A stretch of 64,000 bases of DNA. It comes from Oopsacas minuta (taxonomy: Eukaryota; Porifera; Hexactinellida; Lyssacinosida; Leucopsacidae). The stretch spans positions 62,001 to 126,000 of the forward strand of contig JAKMXF010000055.1 in NCBI GenBank assembly GCA_024704765.1, read 5' to 3'. The position numbers were made by a program, and so were the translations under genes. Position 1 is the stretch's first letter, and each line of letters starts with the position of its first letter. Positions 54,388 to 63,010 of the stretch are shown here, in pieces. Below the pieces are notes generated by a model. It was not told the DNA's origin and made no database searches. It was given only the letters and a program-made list of their open reading frames with translations.

Positions 54388-54803
54388 CTAGACGAGTTCC
54401 TAATATAGCGGACGATGAGTGCTCGTCTGGTGACATAAAAGAAATCGAGGAACTCCTTGTCGGTCCAATTAAGAGTGGAAATGATCCCGTCCAGGACGAA
54501 ATCCTCTGTAGTAGGGTGTATTCCTCCCATGTTGAGTCCTTTGGCTCCGAGTCTTGCGAAGTCTGTTCCTTCTCCGACCCATACTCCTCTTCCATACATG
54601 CCAATGCCTCCCGAAATTGCACTGCCAGGAGGGTATATAAGCTCCTCATCATCAGTTTGTATAAGATCTGGGGGTCTTGTAACTGGTATGCCATCAAGAG
54701 AGGGAGGGGGATTTTCACCTGTAAATATTCTAAGATGTGGTCTACGTGGTGGAATAATATCATCAGTAGACACAGAAATGATATCGGCTTCGTTAGTCGC
54801 CAT
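54051..54803 (-). CDS. retroelement ORF1, function unknown
   Basis: The ATG at 54803 (MATNEADIISVSTDDIIPPR) is the first Met after the terminal repeat. The first 130 residues look folded (GRGVWVGEGTDFARLGAKGL, GIISTLNWTDKEFLDFFYVT); the end is Ser/Pro/Cys-rich. ORF2 lies in the -1 frame and the two overlap over 54387-54051. Sequence character changes from natural in this frame to natural in the ORF2 frame around 54200, so the two may make one protein by -1 shift, or a single indel may have split one gene. No canonical XXXYYYZ heptamer is visible in the overlap. Confidence 0.6.
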   Translation of the reverse strand: MATNEADIISVSTDDIIPPRRPHLRIFTGENPPPSLDGIPVTRPPDLIQTDDEELIYPPGSAISGGIGMYGRGVWVGEGTDFARLGAKGLNMGGIHPTTEDFVLDGIISTLNWTDKEFLDFFYVTRRALIVRYIRNSSRSASQYFADNAGDVRTGTPALVSAILPQKAKTEMLSQKPLLPSSLDSTSQPPDWDISSLTIPNQMDSLQMHPPCRACELSHPMRCLSHPHRQKNPVREKSRTLQTQPSCLHS

Positions 54804-54809
54804 AATTTT

Positions 54810-54846
54810 CTATGTTGAAAACAAATTATCGTATAAAGGTAACAAC
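54810..54846. repeat. 37-bp direct repeat, upstream copy
   Basis: Identical to 48787-48823; lies six bases upstream of the ORF1 ATG. Confidence 0.9.
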
Positions 54847-54849
54847 ATG

Positions 54850-55548
54850 TTGTCTAAAATAGATCTAATGGAACTGTCAACAGACCAAGCAAATTTTCTT
54901 TTAGTTTATTGCTAAGATTCGTTTCAGAAATTGACTGAGTTGCAAAAGGAGTAGTAATCCAAGTATTTGTCAAATCTCTTAGATCTATTTCAGAAAAATA
55001 CTTCAGAAAAGTATTCGCAAGTATTGTTAGGTGATTGCTAATTATTACCATCACTCTCCCTGTGAGAACTACATTTTCAATGATAAGATTGCTGAGCGAA
55101 TCAAAAGTGGTGATATCTCCTTTTTCAACTTGAGTAACCCCCTAATACAATACTTTCTTGTAAAAGCCTTTCACTTTGTCATGTGCCTGAAAAATATTAA
55201 TATCAAATCCTTGCAACTGAAGATTTAGCTCGTGTATTTTACTGAATACGTCTGTAAGATAAGCTAATTGACAAACCCAGTCTTCGTCCAAAAATGAACT
55301 TTCAAATCAGATTTCATATCTGAGAGAAAAGTACATACTTCGTGTCTCATTTCAAAAAGTCTCGTCAAGACTCGTCCTCTCGACAACCACCTGACCTCAG
55401 TATGCAACAATGATTGCGTGTGGTTTGCCCCCATTTCTTCACACATTATTTTAAGGGGAAAGTATCCTGAAACAACCTTATAGTGAAAGTATTTGATAAA
55501 TTTGGCCCAAATTTCTAGTAGGTTTCTGACCCCCTTCGATCCTTCCAA
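54850..55548 (-). pseudogene. hAT transposase fragment (C-terminal part)
   Basis: The 55548-55264 frame has GVRNLLEIWAKFIKYFHYKV, SLLHTEVRWLSRGRVLTRLF and FWTKTGFVN. A broken continuation ends near 54854 (FLKYFSEIDLRDLTNTWITT). It is homologous to the EVRWLSRG region at 14.3 kb. The earlier part of such a protein (IHKQALA) lies beyond the retroelement at 48487-48711, i.e. in the wrong order, so rearrangement preceded or accompanied the insertion. Confidence 0.65.
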
Positions 55549-56100
55549 AAATGCATTAATATTAGCAAGTATTAAAAATCTAAATTCCTATTTGAAATTT
55601 ATGGATCAAATTTCTAGAAATAATTTAAAATTTTCAAAAGGCTAATTACATTCAATAACTGTTTTAAAACGTTCAATACATTTACAAATAGCTTTTCTAC
55701 TCACTCGATTTTCTATAAAACAACCAGGAAGTAATTTTGGATTTCCCAAGCTTTGGTTGAATTTACATGTGGGCATTAAAAATATTTTATTTAAATTATC
55801 GTATTTTTAGACTTTAAATCAAAGTTCGAAAGATTAGAAAAGTTACAAAACTGCCTAAGCTACCAGAATCCGTTTACAAATCAGTAATCGGTAATATATA
55901 TTTAAAATTATGATTTTTAGACATGGAAATTTTTACATTCTGAGATAATCGCCCAGAAAGTAAGAAATTTACATAGAATGATGTTTTCAATAGTTTAAAG
56001 GCTGGAATATGCTAGTATACTAAGAATACAACTAAATACAATAATATATTACAAGAGAACACAACTATACTATCGTAAAAGATACATAAATAGGGTATAT
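55549..56100. other. no gene seen
   Basis: Very AT-rich, with stops in all frames. It may include the 3' untranslated part and terminus of the Mutator-like element, but I could not define an inverted repeat. Confidence 0.4.
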
Positions 56101-57853
56101 CTATGATCGCTGACACGTAGGACATATCCATAGCTCTTCCGCATTTACACACAAAACACTACCATAAATATTATTCAGACAGAAATTATGAAACCAGCTA
56201 TTACACACATCAAAACAGGTCCAATCAAATACATCTATCTTAGCAACCTTTTTACTATTAGATTTAGCACCACTGTTCTCATCACCACCACACAACATAC
56301 AACAAACATCACTACTAACACTTACATGTGAATATGCACCACTCTTATATCCATCACCTAATCTCTTCCTCCTGCGTTTGGATTGCTTTATTGACCATCT
56401 ACGTTTCGTGTACTCTTTACCTTTCTTTAATTTGCTAAAATCTATTCTATCATTATCAGACGAACTACAGAAGCGTATAAAGGATTGTGAAGGTTGCAAT
56501 CCTAACTCCCTAACTAAATCTGTAATACCAGCAAAACCATCATTGTACTTAATGACAGCGAGGCTTGATCCAAAATGCATCAGGTCCAGGTCAATTGCTC
56601 TTGTTTTAGGAATAAAAGACCAAATGACATTGTGCAAACTTTCATTCAAGTTTGATGTCCTACCCGCCTTCACCTTATCTAAAAATGAAAGTGTCATATA
56701 GGGTCCTAGGATTTCAATGAGCCGGTCTTTGCATGATTGAGAGAGAGCTGTTGGATGTGAAGGTATGGGATCTCCTAAGAATTTTGCTCTCCTATAGTGA
56801 CACCAAGAGCTCTCACCTTCAGGACAAAACTGATGCATTTCGGAGCAATTCTCGTCTGTAGCTGCTAAATGGTAAACTATGGCCAATAATAAATCCCGAA
56901 TTTCAGGTAATGTAGAAGTAGAATTAGATTTTATGGTATAACCATACAGGGAGGTGATTTTGTCAATAGTAGAGTCTGATAGTAATTCGATGTCAAAACT
57001 ACTTTTATCTAAATCACTATCGTCCCATTTTTCCCTTACTAATTTAGAGTCACGAAACGTAAAAGGTCTATAAGCCTGCCTAATATGCTTCTTCGCTTTC
57101 TCAGTTTTAGCTACAGCCAACTCATGTAGCATCAATGTTTTTTGAGAAGCTATAAATTGCTTCTGTTTTTCCACCAAATGTATTTTGATACGTTTTTGCA
57201 CGTGACTAAGGCATTCCTCACGTGAAATAACAACTCCATATTCACCATAAATATCAATGTCGACCAAGATATTCATACTTTTGTCATCCCCATCCGCAAC
57301 CACAGTAGAATATAATAATTTTTGGTCAATAGACTTACGAAAACAACAGGAGCTAACTTAGACTCTAAAGCCACGGAAGTATAATCCCCATATTCCTTTG
57401 CTTGGCATGTTTCCCGTGCTCGACTAGCCATAGGAAATAATCCTCCTTAGACAACCTCTTGCTTTTAGAGCTTCTTGTTTTTCGACACAATATCAACAAC
57501 CGTTGCAAGCAACTTCAAAGCTTAGTATTTAGCCGCTTTCTATGGAAATGGCTGCAGCAAAACAGTACCTCGCAAATCCGCCACCACCTTTCCCTGTCCT
57601 TTTTTGATAGGCACCATCATACGAAACTGCAACACTCAGAAATTCATCCCCTTGTTTTATGATACATGTTTCTCAACTTTTCAGCAGCACGGTTACAGCT
57701 GCGTACAGCCATTACCATAGAAACCATTGATAAATGTTTTTGGGTTGCATAAAATGCCCTATTAGCAAGGGTGGGGGATAAACCAATGATTGAATTCATA
57801 ATATCAATCCCACTTTTACCAATCCCAGCAAGCTTACCACCCAATACTTGTAA
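56101..57853 (-). pseudogene. Mutator-like transposase, catalytic and C-terminal part with PHD-like finger
   Basis: The N-terminal frame (57850-57645) has GGKLAGIGKSGIDIMNSIIG and RSCNRAAEKLRNMYHK. After a frameshift near 57645 comes EFLSVAVSYDGAYQKRTGK with the first catalytic Asp. Several stops follow to about 57310. The main frame (57303-56101, 400 codons) has VVADGDDKSMNILV (second Asp), SREECLSHVQKRI, CPEGESSWCHYRRAK and NLNESLHNVIWSFI (candidate Glu), as in animal Mutator-like transposases. It ends in a Cys/His cluster CCMLCGGDEN...FDVCNSWFHNFCL...ELWICPTCQ like a PHD finger. It is inactive through at least three lesions. Confidence 0.8.
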
Positions 57854-57953
57854 CTGTTGTTAATATTTTGAAGTTAATATTTCCTAAGGTGTTCGTACCT
57901 AATCACACAAGATTTATAAATTGAGTTACTGTACATGGAAAATATGTATTTAT

Positions 57954-58244
57954 TTATTTATTACCCAACTTTGGCTGATTTAGATTGTACGTCTCGTTGA
58001 GAAGATTGATATTTCTAGCACACATATCTAATTCATGCAATCTTGCAATCAATATTTCATCCAACTCTTGGTGAACTTTCTCCTCCTTCTCAGAAAGAGA
58101 TTGTCGGATCTGATCAAATTTCCGATTCAAGTCAGCATGCTGACCCTTGATGACTCTCCTGATTTTGTCCTTGGCTAGAAGAACCTCCTGGTTATTCGAC
58201 CTCTCATGGATATTTCCATCAGAATATGCTGGAAGTTGACTCAT
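57954..58244 (-). CDS. short coiled-coil protein, 96 residues, paralogue of 19583-19798
   Basis: MSQLPAYSDGNIHERSNNQE, then AKDKIRRVIKGQHADLNRKF, LSEKEEKVHQELDEILIARL and a stop after LNQPKLGNK. It is strongly helical, with no lesions. This is the longer version of the 19.6-kb fragment, lying at the edge of the same segmental duplication. The function is unknown. Confidence 0.45.
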   Translation of the reverse strand: MSQLPAYSDGNIHERSNNQEVLLAKDKIRRVIKGQHADLNRKFDQIRQSLSEKEEKVHQELDEILIARLHELDMCARNINLLNETYNLNQPKLGNK

Positions 58245-58259
58245 ATGTAAAGGCTAATA

Positions 58260-58810
58260 GTTCCAGAAATCAGTATATTAATATCTATTTGATTATTAAT
58301 TCCTATTTATCATAGATGAAATTGTATAACTCTTGTTTTAGAATGAGAATAACATTAAACAATTTGGAAATTCCTCCAAGACTATAATCAGTGAATGAAT
58401 TGTTGATGGATTAGGAGTATAATGTCAGTTCATTAACATCATTACTTGCATAATTAAGCCACTGTTATACAAGTTTGTTGCGTCACGCTTAAGTGGTCAA
58501 TTGTGGCCGACACAATGAATATTCGAGTCAGAAAGTGTCAAAATTCTATGTATAAATGAATGATTAAGTCTTTTTCTACGCTATCGACAGCACCAATTGA
58601 GTTAATAGTGTCGTATTAACAAATTTTCAATATTCCTCTACTAGCCAAGTTACGTGTGTTAAATAAATCATATTGACTACCTCTAGTTGTAAGAGTATTC
58701 AATTCTTGCAGTCTAGCATTATAAGTTATTAAGAACATAATTATGGGAATAAGTCTCTAGTGATAAATACTAACTAGCAAGTTAACTCTATAACTAAAGG
58801 GGAAATACTC
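58260..58810. repeat. segmental duplicate of 19800-20350
   Basis: Nearly identical except for the inverted 58279-58359 piece. Further on, 58920-59010 matches 21655-21745, so the original duplicated block was larger and has since been broken up. Confidence 0.85.
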
Positions 58811-59148
58811 TTTCAATTGTTGCTTCTCCAACTTCCTACACTCACTGAGTGGAGGAAGAGTATTTTGGTAACTTTATATCATAGAGGCTAAGATATATTT
58901 CAATTTTGATCAGACTAATACTGTAACTAATATGTCACATCCCGGTAGCCCAGCGTATCCCGGTAAAATACTGCGTAGGAGTGGCTGTGACCAGCTGTTC
59001 TAGGGTAACGCAAAAATTTATTCAAGTCATATTATTGTATTATATAAAATGACTTGAATGAATATTTGCTGCTAGACTGCTGGATTTCGCACGGCGCGCG
59101 GACGTACATATCACATCGTCCATGCCATTAGGGCATCTCCCTATAGGA

Positions 59149-59375
59149 GCTACTAAAACTAAGAAATATGATTATGAAACCAAGAAATATGATTATAAAA
59201 CTAAGAAATATGATTATAAAACTAAGAAATATGACTATGAAAACTAAAACTAAGAAATATGACTATGAAAACTAAAACTATGAAATATGACTATGAAAAC
59301 TAAAACTATGAAATAAGATTATGAAACTAAGAAATACTAAAACTATAAAATAAGATTATGAAAACTAAAACTATG
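59149..59375 (+). repeat. tandem repeat of AAACTAAGAAATATGATTATG type
   Basis: Around nine units of 21-27 bp, alternating between a short unit and one with an extra AAAACT. Non-coding. Confidence 0.9.
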
Positions 59376-60830
59376 TGGAATTCGTTGGTGTTACCTGTTG
59401 GACAATAAAGGAGTCATATTAATTTCCTATTAAGTATTTATCGTGTATCTAACTCACATTATCATCTTTAGATTCCACGATTTCTTGACCTGTACTAGAA
59501 AATACGAAATATTTATAACAGGAAGTCTGTATCTGCTATTTCCANGTGGAACTCGGATTGTATTATAAGTAATTAAAATTTGGTTTGAAAGATGTATGTG
59601 TTAACCAAGTGATCCGAAACTGACAGTAAAACCAAAATTGGGAAGTCGAAAAAACATGATTAGATGAAGTGATAATGTATTCTATTCCTGTATGATTATT
59701 TTTCCCTATAGAGCCAACTCAATTAAACCAAGGGTCACACTCGTCACTCTTCTTTAATGTATTTCTCGAATGCTTCAACACTACAACACTCATCTCTCAT
59801 TTTCTAAACTGCAAATTTTAATTTTTATAAAAGTATTGAATTTATTATAATTTATTTATTTATTATTCTATTATTAGAATGGAATTAAATCGCTTTTGAA
59901 TTGCAAATAATGTTCAGCATACGATATAACCGATGAAAAAATATGTTACGGTTTGGGGCCATATTGTAGAATTCGGGACACTCGATATACATAGATATTT
60001 CGAATTTTGAATTTATATATCTGAGTTGGATATAACGGGATTTGACTGTAGCAGGTATATTATGCCAGCAGGATTATAATATATGCAAAGCTAAGCCTTG
60101 TAATAATACTTTTAGACAGATTCAAATCGCGTTTGAGATAGAACAGACAGTCTAATTATTACTATAATATCTCTTGGAAAATCCTACATAAAATAGCAAT
60201 TATGATTCTACGCAGCAACAGACAATAAGTATATCAGAAATTATGTTTAACTCCATTTAATAGCAATTGGGTGATATCTATCCAGTATTGTCAATTCTGG
60301 AGTTATCAGCACATATCCTCCTATCCTCTCACAGGGCTCACAGAATGAGCATAGTCCGTCTTATCACAAGATCAGCTCTTTGATAACATCCGTTCAAGGT
60401 ACAGACTTACGTATACTAACAATTATTGTATGAACTATCCTCAGTTGCGTAGTTAGCCAGCCATTACTGGTGGGGTACAGGTTATTATGCTGGGACATAC
60501 TTAAAATTATTCCACATTCTTTACAATCTGAGCATTAACAAATAGGAAGAAATATCCTTTCGAGTGTACTTTGTTGCCCCATTCTAGCCGTTAAGAAGAA
60601 GTCTCCCCGCTTGTTTCAAGATTTCAATTATTTGTTTACTTTATATTTCATGAAAACAACAATAAATTTACATATGATTAATTATATTAAAAGTGTGAAA
60701 ATCGGATTCAGTATATGCGATATATTTATTTTCTTGAATTCTGTTTATTTTTTGTTAACTCGATAAATGCAAAATCTTGTAATTGCTAGATTTGAGTTCA
60801 ATATAGCATTCGATAAATCCTTTCCTTGAC
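59376..60830. other. no gene; weak element ends
   Basis: A possible orphan minus exon at 59494-59459 (TGQEIVESKDDN between TTCTAG and GTGAGT) has no partner. CAGTTGCGTAGTTAGCCAGC at 60442 resembles a hAT end, and the complement of CAGTCAAATCCCGTTATATC ends at 60048 next to TA like a pogo end. None has a mate. One undetermined base is at 59545. Confidence 0.35.
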
Positions 60831-60873
60831 AACAAACAAACAAACAAACAAACAAACAAACAAACAAACAAAC
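60831..60873 (+). repeat. (AAAC)n microsatellite
   Basis: About ten units. With a (TTTG)n run at 60932-60953 and the mirrored TCCTTTCCTTGACAAC / GTTGTCAAGGAAAGGA words it forms an inverted repeat around the Helitron start. Confidence 0.9.
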
Positions 60874-60899
60874 GGACGAATAAACATAGCAATTAAAAA

Positions 60900-61186
60900 T
60901 CTATATTATTGAATCTCAATTGTTGTCTGACTGCTTGTTTGTTTGTTTGTTTGTTGTCCGTTGTCAAGGAAAGGATTTACGGTATGCAATTTTGAATTTG
61001 TCGTATAACTATCTATTTATCGTGTTTATCAAGGAAGTAAATAATAATTCAATAAAACTTCACTAAATTTATCGAACATGTTTAATCCGATTTTCACACT
61101 TTTGGATTAATCATATGGAAATTTATTGTTGTCTAACTTGAGGAAGTAAGCTGTCGCGCAGCTACCTAGCAAGCGAAACTCGCTAG
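60900..61186 (+). mobile_element. non-autonomous Helitron-like element, 287 bp
   Basis: It starts A/TCTATATTATTGAATCTC and ends with short hairpins (AGCTG-TCGCG-CAGCT and AGCGA-AAC-TCGCT) and CTAG/T. TC...CTAG inserted between A and T without target duplication is the Helitron rule. The TGTTTGTTTGT stretch after the start is also common in such elements. The 3' end matches 37232-37310 (minus) and the 5' end matches 46084. Confidence 0.6.
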
Positions 61187-61656
61187 TATAGATTACTTAT
61201 GTTATAATTATATTCGTTTGTTATTTTGTTAATGTTTTCAGGCAAAGGAGTCCATATCGAGCTACACAAGGTATTGGATATGCAAGAGATGAGATTTACT
61301 GCGATACACACACAAAAGATTAGCATGACAGGAGGGAGGTTCAAAACGATAATTAAATCAAAAAGATTGCTATAAGCACCTATGATATTCACAAAATAAC
61401 TCAAAAATTCCCCTTCCTGAACATTAGTATATTGATTTTTTCCATTATTTATATCTTAATACAGCTGATTCTTATTTATTGCTTAGTTTAGCATTCTATC
61501 ACTAGCTAATTCCTATATATTCTAGTATTTCATTTGTTGTAATCTTATTTATGTTTTATTGTTGTTTACTATTGTACTATAGCACCTATAGTCCTTCATT
61601 CCCTTCATTAACTCTTTGTTAATTTTATCTCCTTGTTTAGATCTAGGTTCCTAATA

Positions 61657-61790
61657 ATGGCTCCTAATGTGTAGACGGATAAATACCACATCAAGGGACA
61701 CTAGGGCTATACCACATCTACTCTAGACTGGTGTGAGGAGAACTATATCGTGTTACATTATGTCGCAGAGTTCTAGATACAATTTCTCTT
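61657..61790 (+). pseudogene. alkaline ceramidase first exon, three stops
   Basis: The ATG at 61657 opens MAPN. Further on the frame has GYTTSTLDWCEENYIVLHYV and AEF, an excellent match to the N-terminus of alkaline ceramidase (ACER3-like), a membrane hydrolase of ceramide. Three TAG codons interrupt it; two stand where the family has Trp (before G-TTSTLDW and after AEF). No later exons were found. Confidence 0.8.
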
Positions 61791-61904
61791 CTAACAAACT
61801 TATATCTAAACCTCGCAATGAATATAGGAAAATAGAAATGGGATTTCCTCATCTAGCATAGAGGTCGTATTAAATATGACTTTAGTAGAAAGGACCCCTC
61901 TTTC

Positions 61905-62063
61905 CTTTCTCTCTCAGGAGAGCAGAGTTCTTCTCTTTCAATTCTCTCACTTCATCTTCCCACTTATTCTTATCAGTCAATGCATCCTGTAGCTCTCCCG
62001 AAGCTGAGATATTGTCCTTGATAAGTTGGGCTACTACTTTCTTTAATGAGACATTGTCTCTAT
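61905..62063 (-). pseudogene. orphan coiled-coil exon
   Basis: The minus frame reads NVSLKKVVAQLIKDNISASG and DEVRELKEKNSALLREKGK. It is charged and heptad-rich, like the coiled-coil exons at 31.5 and 41 kb. It borders composite repeat copy 3. Confidence 0.4.
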
Positions 62064-62067
62064 TTAC

Positions 62068-63010
62068 AATGCACTATTTCTATGATTCTCTGAAGCTTTG
62101 CGTTCTTTTGCAATAAACTACACTCCAAATATTTAATAAACAGAACTTACCTCTACTAGAACTAGCACAAGATACCAGCTGTTGAGGTGATAGCCTCCGC
62201 AGCCGGAATACCTCCTACGAATATCGTACAAATATAGACAAAATATTTGTTGTTGATATTCATGTCGCGGCAGTTGACTTCACGTATTAATTGAGTTATT
62301 CATTCTAGGTTAATTTGACTTGATTAAGGATGTTGAGGAGTCAACAGCCCCAGAACAACCCCCTCCACCTATTTCACAACCTCAAAAAGTCTCCAGGAAG
62401 CGTAAACACACAGAATCCGAATGTAATACACCACCAACTTCACCAACAAAGGACTTCATGTATCTAAATAATTCCTCAAAGTCTCCTCATCCTGTAACGA
62501 CCCCCAAAACACCCAAAACACCACAAACTCCTGTGACTCCCAATAATTCTACAGAATGTTGCAAAGAGTCCCATCTCAAGACCCCGCGTAAGCGTTTGAT
62601 GCTATCGTCCCTTCCCCGTAAATGGAAAAACAATTGGAATTCAATCCTTCCTCTCCAGGGGCAACATCTACATCACTTTCGGAGTTATTCGATTACGATG
62701 ATTATCTCGTAAGAGATCCACAAAGGAAAAATATACTCCCCCTTCTATCCCCATCTTTAGTCCTAAATGTTCTCCCATCGCAGAAAGTGAATTTCTATCT
62801 CCATTCTTCTGCCAAGAAGAATTGGTATAAATAATAGTGTAATATTAGTAATCTCTTTTAGTTACATTTTTGTTGTAAGGGAATAATGATATGATCCTCC
62901 CTTTATCATACATCGTGTCAGGTATTTGGGCAGCGATTGTTTGTTGTTAAGCAGCTAGAGACATAAGTGTCTCTTTAGCAGAAGTATTGCTTGTTCGGAC
63001 ATCTACTGAG
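62068..63010. repeat. composite repeat, copy 3, interrupted by a hAT element
   Basis: Collinear with 28220-29173 and 38425-39370 to the word ATCTACTGAG, where a hAT element begins. In copies 1 and 2 ATCTACTGAG continues directly into TGTGATATCG. Confidence 0.9.
62320..62834 (+). pseudogene. proline-rich last exon, copy 3, frameshifted
   Basis: Differs from copy 2 at only a few positions (QPQ for PPQ, DYLV for DYPV) and has the same frameshift after SLPRKWKNN. Confidence 0.6.

Larger units (their letters stand above)
48787..54846 (-). mobile_element. Penelope-like retroelement with Gag-like ORF, 37-bp direct repeats
   Basis: Bounded by perfect 37-bp direct repeats (48787-48823 and 54810-54846). 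It contains three ORFs in transcription order, in three frames, with overlaps or short gaps, and about 250 bp of 3' untranslated DNA. The base composition is clearly less AT-rich than the neighbourhood. No GIY-YIG nuclease, integrase or protease is visible. The upstream repeat ends only six bases before the first ATG, so the repeats are either a long target duplication of a 5'-truncated copy or part of a terminal pseudo-LTR. hAT pieces lie on both sides. Confidence 0.75.

Noticed and set aside
59149-59375. Possible CRISPR-like array
   Set aside because: Units are contiguous degenerate tandem repeats without unique spacers, and the context is eukaryotic.
59950-60048. pogo/Tigger element
   Set aside because: Only one candidate terminus next to TA; no mate and no transposase.
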